Source: Homalodisca vitripennis
Taxonomy: Eukaryota > Arthropoda > Insecta > Hemiptera > Cicadellidae
Assembly (NCBI RefSeq): GCF_021130785.1
Contig: NW_025776244.1
Span: 264,501-328,500 of the forward strand
Direction of reading: 5' to 3'
DNA length: 64,000 nucleotides
In this document: piece by piece, positions 24,375-35,345 of the stretch
Layout of the letters: every line of letters starts with the position of its first letter
Position numbering within the stretch: position 1 is the first letter of the stretch
Notes under the pieces: model-generated
Databases searched by the model: none
What the model was told of the DNA's origin: nothing
What the model saw: the letters and a program-made list of their open reading frames with translations, nothing else
Made by a program: the position numbers and the translations under genes

Positions 24375-25010
24375 TTTCTGGAGGAAAACCCTGAAGCCGA
24401 TTATACGTTTAATTTTGGGTAAATAAAGATTAAAAACAGCCTAAAACCCAAATTTAACAGAAAACATACTATTGATTGTATGTAGAACGTACCAATTGGG
24501 TGTTTATTTTGTATAATAATCATCCTAAAAGTAATGAAAATAATCAACAGTCATTTAAGTTCTGATTATTTTTAATCAAATTTTTTTGTAATTTTTGAAT
24601 GCTATCTATTTCTAATCATTTAAGTATGTACTATTGTAGTAATTTTTATTGTCGATTCAATTAGGATGTAAACTACGTACTTTTCATGCCAATAGATAGT
24701 GAGAGCAGAAACTATGATCAATAAGCAATAAAAATAAACTCACTGTAGGTCCTGGTCCTGGTCCTCTCTCTGAGCCACACATCCTGTTCCTTTTTTGGTG
24801 CTTCTCCGAGATGCTTTAGAATTAGAATGACTTTTGAATTTTATACTGGACAATTCAAAACATTGACACGCCCCGTTCTTTTCTTCCGTTGTTTCCATGG
24901 ATATAAATTAATTTAGATGTGTACTGCTTTTAGGAACATATCAGCTGGATTCTTTTAATAAGGTTTTCAAATGTATTCCTATGCAGGTGACGTTCTATTA
25001 TAATTTTATA
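24375..25010 (+). repeat. array unit core 8 (eroded B2, B3-B5)
   Basis: B2 is barely recognisable near 24395. B3 near 24664, B4 (gtcctggtcctggtcctc) near 24748, B5 at 24891-24903. The minus strand from the ATG inside B5 is open for 52 codons to the end of B4 (METTEE... to QDQDLQ). The frame is not kept in the closest relative at 62888-63039. Confidence 0.8.
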
Positions 25011-27190
25011 AACACCATCATAAGATTTCATTGTATTTATTTTCTAGTCTAGGGGCCAGGCGTTCAAAAGTTTAAGTAAACAGTCTTGAGTTTCGTAAAA
25101 CCGATAAAAAGGCAGCCACTGCTGGCTTTCATACTGATCGTAATGCAAGAGGTACAAAGAAGTAAAACAATTAAAAAGCGATGTTTATCAAAGATATTTT
25201 TTTATTTAAAACATTAACATCCAACCCTCAGATAAGTAAATGATAGTGATATCACCGACAGCTAACACAATATGGAATACTAAATTAGCAATTTTCTGCC
25301 ACTTTTCTGTTACCGATATTTTCAAACATTCCAGTTTATGTATTTTTATATTTTACCTACGAAGCTTTAAACCTGTAAATTCCTTATTGTATAATACACT
25401 AGTAAACATATTTTTATCTTTCACTTTGACCCCGATCATTAAACGTTCTCTGCGAGACCCAGTCAGACAGCTAAGCATGTACTAAAGGTTTGTATCAGGT
25501 AATTATTACTACACAGCCCTGCAGCTACAAAGTGAATTAGCTGCTGATTGAATACCTCTATTACTTGACTTCTCAAACATGGTGTTGGTATTGGAACTCA
25601 CTTTAATCCACCATGAAAATAAGTACAGAGAAATATGTTTTGACCAAGAACATAGCCGGGAAATAATTTTGAGGGTGAAAAAAAAAAGTAAAGAATGTCT
25701 TATTTTACCAGACGAAGTTAGGGCTAAGAAGCCCTCTGTAACACTTAACCTGGGGACCAACGGCTTAAAGGTGACTTCCGAACCACCACCAATGGCCGGG
25801 CAAGCGGGCCGCTTGCAAGGACAGGATCGCTCAGCGGTCACCTGTCCAAGCAGCAGCCACGCTCGGCGTTGCTTGATCTGGTTATCTTGCGATAACCGCC
25901 GTATCTTGCGAGGGTGTGGCCTAGGCTACTGATATTTTCTCGTAGTGGACAGAGATTAAGGCCTCTTTTCGTTCCTTAAAAAGTTATTGACCCGCTTCTT
26001 TGTTTAGAACGATATTTCAGTAATATATGTCAGTAATACTAAATTATTTAAATAATAATAATCGTTTGTTAAAATGTAATTGAAGCAATTCGAAATTAGG
26101 CGGGCCGGACCCTTGGACCCCTCGCTGGCTACTTCCATGAACCAATGGATGTATTTTTAATTCATTAAATCTGAAATACCTTAGAATTTGTAATGCAGGT
26201 TGTAAAGCGCACGTGAAATAAAGATCGGCTCCTTCAATTGTATTTAGAAACTGAGATAAAAACTTTTCATTGTTATTAGTGAACGGTTTTGTAACTTGGA
26301 ACTATGATATAACGGTACTGTGATAACGTTAAGAAAATATTTTACTGTATTTAATTTTTAGCCAGGTTTTCTCCCACATACGTGACATAATCGGAAATTA
26401 TAATTTAGCTACGAATATATAATTACATCTTATACTGTATAACCTATTAGCTATGATAATAGAAGAGAATATTATAAAACAAATGCTTTTGAAATTATTG
26501 CAACTATTAGCAACCTTGAAATTTAATCTTTCTAAAGAAAAGCAGTGATGAGAGGTATTTCCTACTTCAGTTTCCAAAAGATAACCAAAAACTATATGCT
26601 GAAGGGAACAAATACTTTAATTGTAGTCTGTAAAACTTTTGGTCTGATAGTTTCATTTTGCAGTTATAAGCCAACTTCTGCGCTATAAGTTTTATTATAT
26701 TACAACATGATTTAGGAGCTCGTTTTATTTTTCTTTTCTCTAACGTTGGCCTGTTTACACTTGGATTTTTTAGTCTGTTTTTGGACGAGATGGTATGTCC
26801 CGTGCTTAGGTTTACGGTGTGAAAGGAGATTTTCACGAATAAACGAGTTGTGTTTGAAAAGTTCTCTCTCGCCACCCGTCTGTCTGTTTTTCAGGACGTA
26901 TCCTTCAAGGCCCTGAATGCCTGACCACTAACTGTTGTCCTGCTCTCATCCCTGTTACCATACAATTGATTTTTCTACTGAAATTTGGTTTCTGCTAGGG
27001 AATGTAAAATTGTCTTCTAGATATCTAAACAATGAAATGATTTGCAAACCTTTTACTTTTGCATGTAATTCAAGTGAAGCGTGTAACGTTACGTGGTGTG
27101 GAGTCCTCCTACCTTATTGTAATAAAAGTCATTGTGGAGTAACACCTGTTCAATTACTGGAGGTTCCCAGAGCATATCAAAACTGAGAGC
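24650..27190 (+). repeat. segmental duplicate, copy B of three
   Basis: Collinear with 3340-5450 and 62780-64000, interrupted by a GC-rich insert at 25690-25935. Landmarks: cagtcagacagctaagcatg (25459), cggttttgtaacttgga (26284), tagccaggttttc (26361), atccttcaaggccctgaatg (26900). Confidence 0.75.
25690..25935. repeat. GC-rich dispersed-repeat fragment of unknown class
   Basis: About 245 bp of clearly higher GC than its neighbours, inserted in a duplicated segment whose other copies lack it. Overlapping open frames on both strands (25509-25841 minus, 25579-25932 plus) come from the composition and match nothing I recognise. A second GC-rich patch lies near 26100-26145. Confidence 0.5.
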
Positions 27191-27789
27191 TGTTCTTGTT
27201 TTAAATAGTTTCAAGTGACCAGTCTCTTTTAATAAATAAACGATAAATGCAATTTATATTTTAACTAACGTTTTAATTAACATAAATAAAATTTAATTTA
27301 ACTAAGGATGCATATTCCTGGAAAAAAAGAATACAGTACTCGAAACCGATTATAACATTTAATTTGTAACAGGAAAATCAAAATTATAGGTTTTAAAATC
27401 TAAATATCTCCTTTACTCGTAAATTAACTCGTTAAAAAAAACATAATCGTATAACTTAATATTTGCTTAAAACTATACTCCTTAAATACTGACTTAAAGT
27501 ACCTAATTATACAATGAAAATTTTAATACTATAGCGAATTCTAATATATATTACTACTGTTTTCAACTCATACTATCAACAAAGATACTTACTACAATTT
27601 TTCTGGTAACGGTTTAATTATGCAGAGTGCTTTCTAATTTCCCGTTGGAGAATTTTACCACAAATCATTCTAGTTTGTCATAAAACAGAAATTAACGTAT
27701 TATTAGTTGCAGTGGAAAGTAGATTTTCAATGTGGCATTGAAATCTAATAAGGCATAAATATTACTTCATTGCATTTATTGAATATTTA
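27191..27789. other. inter-unit spacer
   Basis: AT-rich. A string like the pre-B1 block (tcataaaacagaaatt) lies near 27678. Otherwise nothing. Confidence 0.4.
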
Positions 27790-28745
27790 TTATTTCTAGT
27801 AGTGCGAGAGAGAATTCAGGTGTTAAATTCAGTAACTAAGTAAATAAATATAATATAATACACCATACATCTCTAAAAAATGGTCACCACATTTTGAACA
27901 AATTATTAAGTATAATAAATAAACATAACTTAATGAGTAGCTTTATACATAAACACCTAGCATAAACTGTTTCCAACTTATGGTCAATATATTTTATCCT
28001 ACAGCAAACTGCTAGAAAAATCTTTAATATATATCATTCAAGAAATATTTCTCCTTTTACTTTATTAAATTTTTCAAATATGTATGAGCAAAAGCAAAGT
28101 GTTACTAGGAACTGATAAATGGTGTTTCGAAATTCTAAATCGATTCTTTCTGTACGCTTTGGTTACAGACAGAATTAAAACCAGCCCAAGACATCAGTTC
28201 TTTCTGTATTCACACAAAAGGTACAAAATGTTCCTGGATGATTTTCTTGTATTTATGCAAAAAGAAAACCACTAAATGGAAACATGAAAAAAATGAAATA
28301 CAATTTACTTTATTATTATTAAATATGACATGTTCTAGTCTTTTGTGCTGTATTTAATACTCCTTAAACTGAGATGTAAAGTACTGTGGTTAACGAGAGA
28401 TGAAATTGAACTTAGAACTCTAAAGTATAAAGTTACTAATCCATGGAAGGCCTGGTCCTGGGTTTAGCCATTACATCTTATTGTAGCTGATGTTCCTCTT
28501 ACGTGCTGAGTGTTGAAAGAATTCTGAATCCAAAGCTTTTGAACTATCTAAATATTACCTGACCTTTGATGTATATGGATATTAAATAGTATTTGTAAGT
28601 ACATTTGACTTGTTTACCTAAATTTTCTCTTTTGGCAAAATTGTTTCCTTACGACAAAACTAGTTTAATACTAACATTAAACCTATTTTACTTGCGTGGT
28701 TGCCTGTCCATATACATACTATAGAGAGCAACAAGTGTTTAAAAT
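27790..28745 (+). repeat. array unit core 9 (B1-B6)
   Basis: B1 diverged near 27805, hairpin B2 at 28143-28172, B3 (gagatgtaaagtactgtgg) near 28370, B4 reduced (gcctggtcctgg) near 28449, B5 near 28573, B6 (taatactaacattaaacc) near 28667. Confidence 0.75.
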
Positions 28746-28834
28746 ATAATATATTATGTCTGTCTTAGGTTAGGTTGTATATGGTAATAGATCCAAAGTG
28801 CATATAGGTTGTAATTCCTTGGAAAAATATAAAC

Positions 28835-29420
28835 TGTTTCCCCCCTGTACGGTTTCGGTACAGAGTGAGTAAAGTAGCCCAGAACAAAAGCTTAGCAACT
28901 TCTACATAAGACGAACAAACGGGATTTGTTAATAACTATAATTACGGTAACAAAATACCAGATAGGAATCTTAAATAGTTATTGTCTCGTTATTATTACA
29001 TATGAACTGTTCCATTGTGTTGTGCTGTGAGTATTAGTTGCTAGAAAATATTATATAACCTGCTTTGGGTGGTGAGTGACAGTGAGAGGAGATATTGTGA
29101 TTTACAAACAATAAAAGTCACTCATCCTTATAGGTCCTGGTCCTGCTCCTGGGCATCGCATCCTGCCCTGGTGTTGTTTCTCCGACTTACTGCGAGGTGA
29201 AATACTTTTGAAAGACAAAACTGAACTACCAAAAAATATGAAAACTTTTTCTTTGAGTTTCTATGGAAATCTGTAATTTTAATACACATTAATGTTCGGT
29301 ATATTTCAGCTATTTCATTTATTTCTATATTAAACTTCGTATTTTTAGGTCACGTCTTTTTCCGGCACTCAACCGACCAAAATACAGGAACTTTTACCAA
29401 TTCTTCTCATCTGATTATAC
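28835..29420 (+). repeat. array unit core 10 (B2-B6)
   Basis: Hairpin B2 at 28838-28869, B3 near 29053, B4 (gtcctggtcctgctcctgg) near 29133, B5 (gtttctatggaaat) near 29258. It starts only ~90 bp after core 9 ends, so most of the spacer is missing between them. Confidence 0.75.
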
Positions 29421-29632
29421 GTATATTCTGTAAATAAAAATATGAAATACAACAGGATTTTAAATATTGGTGTCCGTACTAGGTTATGGTGTGTGGTATA
29501 AAATATCCAATGGTAGTTTCGATATGCCGTCTACGCTGTTGTTCATTTACATCTTAAACCCTATATAACAAATATTGTATGCAGTACATGATAATACACA
29601 GCACTTTTCAATTTTATCACAAAATTACAGCT

Positions 29633-29833
29633 ATTAAAATTCTTATACATGAGTGCAAGTCACTAATGTAATTATATTAACCTTACATAAGGTTTGCATT
29701 ATAGAGGATCAATGACTCGTATTAGCTAAAGCGTTTTTTTTACAAAACTGTCTAGTTGCCTTATGATCTATAGATACTTATTGAGAAGGATAAATTAAAA
29801 TTTCCTTATAATAAATATTACATTAAAGTTGGA
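29633..29833 (+). repeat. 201-bp direct repeat, left copy
   Basis: Identical by eye over all 201 bases to 32998-33198, including an eight-T run. The flanks differ immediately on both sides. This identity stands out because the array copies around it are strongly diverged. Confidence 0.97.
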
Positions 29834-30029
29834 GCCATCATTAAGATCTTACAAACATCAGCTCAAATGTATAATCTCAACCCTAATAGCAGCGGCTCCT
29901 CTAACGAGCGTTAATAAGAGGTTTACCGTATATTGTCATGCTTTATCACTTTTTAGTTGTATCTACCCTTAAATTTAATAGTGTTTAGCTAATCTTAAAC
30001 AGTATACTTTTAAATTAGCTCAAGTTTTC

Positions 30030-30300
30030 TACACAAAGTAGCTATAGTAGGAAGGGTTAATTAAATTAAATTTTTAATTTAGCTCCAGTTCACCTTCATT
30101 TTATTGCACCCTCTGGTAACTGACGCTGTCTCAGACTTTACTCCTAGAATCTGAAGTTATGTTCGTCTGCAGAGGTGCAAAGACGACGACGATAAAACTC
30201 AAAACGAAGTATATACATCGTTTCGCCATCAGAGACACCCATAAATAGTTGAAGTGGTAGCCTCATTGTCTCATCAGGTACACAATTGAATGCACTACGA
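30030..30300 (-). repeat. left arm of a large inverted repeat
   Basis: Its reverse complement aligns with 30385-30675 over the whole length (shared gagacaatgag, actaccacttcaccta-type, ctgatg.cgaaac, agtctgagacag-type, aaattaaaaattta). The arms differ at many positions, so this is an old pair of the same dispersed element in opposite orientation. Element class uncertain; the cgaaacgatgtat-type core is reminiscent of Penelope-like element termini. Confidence 0.8.
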
Positions 30301-30312
30301 TGTGATAGATAA

Positions 30313-30314
<2 letters not shown>

Positions 30315-30373
<59 letters not shown>

Positions 30374-30380
30374 ATATATT
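30315..30380. repeat. (AT)n microsatellite between inverted arms
   Basis: About 65 bp of AT dinucleotides with one break, at the centre of the inverted repeat. Confidence 0.97.
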
Positions 30381-30384
30381 CACT

Positions 30385-30675
30385 GTTGAGTGACCAAGTC
30401 TTCTACACATAACGTAGCTATGGTAGAAAGGGTTGATTAAGTTGGGTACCTGGTGAGACAATGAGACTACCACTTCACCTATTTATTGGTATATCTGATG
30501 CCGAAACAATGTACATTTTAGTTTTGAGCTTCTTCGTCGTCGAATTTTTTTGGATATCTTCAAACGCACATGACTCCAGATTCCAGGAGTCAGGTCTGAG
30601 ACAGGGTCAGATACCAGACGCTGCAATTAGAGAAAGGAGAACTGGTGCTAAATTAAAAATTTAAACAGTTTAATT
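30385..30675 (+). repeat. right arm of a large inverted repeat
   Basis: See the left arm. It contains CTGATGCCGAAAC at 30495-30507, the left arm having CTGATGGCGAAAC on its minus strand (30232-30220). The short frame at 30461-30664 is not a known protein. Confidence 0.8.
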
Positions 30676-30680
30676 CCAAC

Positions 30681-31248
30681 GGCCAAAAAGCCAACGATAC
30701 GTTTCATAGTGTCAAAATTAAAAATAAAATATTATTTTGAAATTGCTATTATAAGTATTTCTCTAAAACCTAACAATTGTTTTTGTATACTCTTGGTAAT
30801 GCATTCTTAAACATTTGCAACTTTTTATTTATTTATAACAATAACAGTTTTTAAGTAGTGTCACATTTTCAGAAACGTATGGTTAAAATTTATGAACAAA
30901 TAATTAACTATAAAATAAAATCTCGTATAATACGGTAAAATAAGAATGCAACTTCCACATGATGAGGTATAATTTTTACTCCTCATAGTTAGTTCTATCT
31001 CAAAAACAATTTCTCGTATACGTCAAAATAAATAGTACAGCCTATATATATATATCTCGGTATTGATGTTTATATTTGTTATGTTCTTTAGTCCTATTTA
31101 TTTATTATATGTCAAAGACAGTTGTAAGCGAAATAAAAAAACACATTTCGTTTTTATCTTTTTATTTCTTGTTCCAAAGCTTTATATGACTTACCATGCC
31201 CAAAGTTTGCTCTTTTTAGTTTTGTTAAATTTTACTCAACAGTGCCAT
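30681..31248. other. AT-rich spacer
   Basis: No gene seen. The frame at 31063-31272 is hydrophobic low-complexity translation of T-rich DNA. Confidence 0.4.
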
Positions 31249-31252
31249 TTAA

Positions 31253-32418
31253 CCCTTTCGCTGCCACAGTAATTTAGCCGATTCATGTCGAAAAACGCCG
31301 CGCGCAGTTTGCAGATGTGTGCCGTAAACCGCCGGCGCTGCATCGCATGTCACTCCCCAAAACTGCCGCGGCCGATATTGACTAATTGTAAGGGTTTAGT
31401 AAAACGTCAATAAATCTGTCAAAAATTGAGATATCTGCGTAATTATTGTTTTGTTTTGTAGACAATAAAATTCTCCGTAATACTATATATTTCGAATCAA
31501 TAAAAAAACAAAACTGTTTTTTTTAATCTAAATTTTTTTAGTTTTTAACTTTGAAATTTTTGTAAATTTTTATTTTTTAAATTAGATCAAATATTTTTTA
31601 ATATTTTTTCTGTTATTAGTTTATACGTTTTATTGAAGAATATTATGTTAACAACATTTCCTGCAAATTTCAGGTAAAAAAAAAAACTAGAAATAAATTT
31701 TGTATAGCACTTTAATTAAAATAACACATTTTTTACTAAATATAGGCATAGAAGAAATACTAAATGTTTCACACATTTTTTACATAATGCTCTTCAAGAA
31801 ATCCTATAAAACAGGTTGAAATAATAATAGTAACACTATATAAATTAAATATACCTAGTAAAAATGAGTTTTATAATGTAATTTTGCATAATAATATTAT
31901 TTTTATATAATAATAAGATTATTTTTATAATAATAATTATTATGCTTTTATTTTTGTGGCACAAAAATAGTAGCCACAATAAAACAAACTTGCAAACTTG
32001 AAAGGTTACAGTACAAACTGTAAACACCAATAGACTGAAACCATTAAGTTTAAGGGTTGGCAGAAACGTCAAACAGCTGATTTCTGCCACAGCTGATTAG
32101 ATCCTGTTTCATTGTTCGTATTCCATAATATACACTAGTCATAGATTATATACTTGATGTGTTTTTCACATTGAATGCCTTTTTATCTTTCGCCACATGT
32201 ATAATAATGACTTGAGATCACTATAGTAACGAAAAAATAAAATTATAACTAAAAGCCGATGACATCGGCTCATGGCGATTTTCGGTCCAAGGACGTGGGC
32301 CGATGTCATCGGCCCTCGGCGATTTTGAGTAGACATACGCGGGCCGATGACATCGGCTCTCGGCGTTTTTACGATCAAACTGCAGAGCCGATGACATCGG
32401 CTCTTGGCGGTGAAAGGG
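31253..32418. mobile_element. non-autonomous piggyBac-type element (MITE), 1166 bp
   Basis: Flanked by TTAA at 31249-31252 and 32419-32422, the target duplication of piggyBac elements. Ends are inverted: ccctttcgctgccac on the left, and ggcggtgaaaggg on the right, whose complement begins ccctttcaccgcc. The first ~130 bp and the last ~170 bp are GC-rich; the middle is AT-rich and codes for nothing. The right end has four palindromic repeats (separate entry). Family call rests on TTAA plus the CCCTTT ends. Confidence 0.8.
32254..32402. repeat. four palindromic GCCGATGACATCGGC boxes, ~44-bp period
   Basis: Boxes start near 32256, 32299, 32344 and 32387. Each is a perfect 15-base palindrome around one central base (the second has T in place of A in the centre) and is followed by a cggcg/tggcg element like the one next to the terminal repeat. 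They lie just inside the right end of the piggyBac-type element. Confidence 0.9.
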
Positions 32419-32997
32419 TTAAACTGTATGTAAAAGATTAATAATTTATAGTCTGACTACTTCATATTGACTGAGTGATAATAAATTTCAGAGTTCAATT
32501 AGGGTGGTAAAAAAGGCAATGCTTGCAGTTTTCAAACAATTTACATTAAATTAATTAAAAAAAATACAATAACTTAGAGTGTAGTTATACATTACCGTTG
32601 TTTGCGTCAACCTGCAAGTTGATTATGCATTCAAAAGCAATTGTTGATCAAAATTTACTTATTCACCAAGAGTCTTTTAAGAAATGAACATCAGAGCGTC
32701 ACCTAACCGATAGATAAATATTTTAATACAAACTTGTAATAACATTGCATTAGAATCTTATGTTTAAAAGAAATTGGTTTCTTACATAACTTGCATTAAC
32801 AAGTACGGTGATTACGCGTGATTGACTCGATAACCGGTAGATGATAATGAGAAATTAACGTTTATTATAAATGAGTTTCAGAAATGATACTTAATTATTT
32901 TTATTATGCAAGCGACCAAACTGTATCATCAGTAAGATGACTTGAATGTCCTACTAATGATCTGCCCATAGTTTTATAAATGCAAGTTATAATAAAA

Positions 32998-33198
32998 ATT
33001 AAAATTCTTATACATGAGTGCAAGTCACTAATGTAATTATATTAACCTTACATAAGGTTTGCATTATAGAGGATCAATGACTCGTATTAGCTAAAGCGTT
33101 TTTTTTACAAAACTGTCTAGTTGCCTTATGATCTATAGATACTTATTGAGAAGGATAAATTAAAATTTCCTTATAATAAATATTACATTAAAGTTGGA
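32998..33198 (+). repeat. 201-bp direct repeat, right copy
   Basis: Identical to 29633-29833, 3365 bp away. The block between the copies holds the inverted repeat and the piggyBac-type MITE. The repeat does not start TG or end CA, so it is not a standard LTR. Confidence 0.97.
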
Positions 33199-34754
33199 CT
33201 TGAATACCGTTAGAAAACGGGTGCCAATCCCAAAGCTTAAGAACTTTTCACATTTCTTAAAATAGCTGCATGTCTAAAAATATTCAATGACAGGGGTGAT
33301 ATCTGAAAATTGTTGAGAACTTTTTAACTCTGAGTTTGTGAGCCGATAGAGGGCAGTGCTTGAAATATTAAAGGCTCCCAACTGAAACATTTTCAAGGGG
33401 TGATGTTCAACATGTTAAGTATTAGTTTTTATTTCTTAGAGACTGGGACTCAGACTAGGGAACCTGCTACAGGCTAAGATACTCACAGAGGATAATGATG
33501 CTTACATAACCATGCTATTCCAATAGCTACACAATTTTGCAGAGTGTGCTCTTAGTGACTTCGCTATACATGTGGAGACTTCTAGAAACATAAAGACGGT
33601 ATGAATCTCATAGCTAATTGCCCCAGACTTTCGTAATATTTTGCAGAAATCTAACTTTCCAATAATTATTATTCCTAACATTAACGTGATTGATTCAAAT
33701 ATTTACATATAAATCATCATATTTGTTTATAACACAGGAAATCATATGTAAATGCCTCTTTATTTACCGGAATTTATTTCATTGGCTGAATGTTTTAAAT
33801 TATATCTAACCTAAGATTTAGGTAAGTTCTGGGATATATACTCAATAATTATTATCAATATTTGTATGACTTTATCCATAATTTAATTTAAGCTTTAAAT
33901 ACTTGGCCTAATAACTGATAAGCAGTTTATCATGTTTTCTACATTAAATTTAACACAAGACCACTACAGAGTATCACCGTGTAACAGCGCATCACGTGAC
34001 ACAGTAGTGGCGTAATGGGGTTGATATATACTTACACAATGTTATTACTCGAAATGTTAAATTAAAAGTCTAACTTGAAATATTTTTTTTAGTTTCATTT
34101 GAAAAAACATACTGTATATCATTGTTGATGTTCTATAAGAATGCCTCAAAACTGAGCTGTTCGGTACTTTTTAGGTAATCTCTGGAGTTGGGAGTCAGTT
34201 TACTTTGTATAAGTACAGAAGTTGATTTTACTTGAAATCGTTAATGAAAGACATCAACCAAGAAATAATTTTGGTGCAGGCTGAAATAGCAGGGCAACAA
34301 AAGTTGAAAGTATTAAATAATTATGTCTCACATACTTATTTAGTTTGAAATACTTAAAACTACCCTTCCGATAAGACAAATTATATCTGCACCAGCAAAC
34401 CATATACAATTAGAACATTAAATTACATTACAGTTATCTAATTTTCATACAATTATGTGTTTATTATTTATGTGTGAAGGTCAGTTTAAAGTGTTTCAAG
34501 GCAGAAACAATTTCTGAAAAGAAGTATCGTGTCACATATTAAACGCTTCTGAAATCCATACACCAAACATGGAAAAATCCTTCCCTATAAAAATATACTC
34601 TATCGATTTCAAGGACTCCCAGGTTATGTGTTTATACAGCTCAAGTTGAATCTTACTTCCGGACCACCGCAAGTAGATTTTTATTACATTAATTATTTTT
34701 ATAATTCTCCAAGAACACGTTCAAAGTATAAATTTACAATTACGATTACCCTAT
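33199..34754. other. unassigned AT-rich DNA
   Basis: No array blocks and no coding signal. gccgatagagggcagtgctt near 33342 resembles strings common in insect repeats but is not enough for a call. Confidence 0.35.
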
Positions 34755-35345
34755 TTAATTAAACAAATGTACATTGCTATAACAACTATTTCTTTTAGAT
34801 TTGTCTGTATGAATATTTTGTTTATATATACATGTAAAGGGACAATTTATAGTACATGAATATTCAACTAAACTTATGAGTTCATTTTTACTTTTCACCA
34901 CAGCTAAACAATGTTTATTCTGTAGGTTAAAATCTCTAACACTATCCTCTGAGGTAGATGATATAAGGATCCTTTGTCGAGTGGCCATTTTCTGTAATCA
35001 GACCAAGTACTGGAGAAGACAGTGATCTACCTAAGAAAAGAAGATCAGACACTATCCTCCAGGAAGTTGATTGCAGAACCAGCCTACTCATCATAAGACC
35101 CGGAATAACTCCCCATCTTCTCGCAATTTCTGTATAAATCCACATCAGGACGGCCCTAAAGAAATCCCTCCTAAAAGGCAACCTTGATCATGTCACTAGT
35201 GTGTGGTACACGGGCTGAGGTCACTGTAGTTAAATCTAGGAGGAAGAAATTCTTACTGCCAAAAGTATGGAGTAGTTCAGTTACTATCCCAGTGGTTGTG
35301 CGAAAGTTGCTCCTTCTTCTTTTTTCAGGGAATACGGGTTGGACC
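34755..35345. other. less AT-rich segment of unknown nature
   Basis: 34940-35345 is less AT-rich than its surroundings and has overlapping minus-strand frames (34755-34988 and 34942-35181, 77 and 79 residues) in different phases. Neither contains a domain I recognise. A decayed mobile-element coding region is my best guess; a real exon is possible but unsupported. Confidence 0.3.

Noticed and set aside
25509..25932. Overlapping 110- and 117-residue frames on opposite strands
   Set aside because: Both cross a GC-rich inserted repeat and match no family I know; the duplicated copies lack them.
29633..33198. Complete LTR retrotransposon with 201-bp LTRs
   Set aside because: No TG/CA ends, no primer-binding site or polypurine tract, and no coding region inside.
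34755..35181. Possible exon pair on the minus strand
   Set aside because: The frames overlap in different phases and contain no recognised domain; kept only as an unassigned segment.
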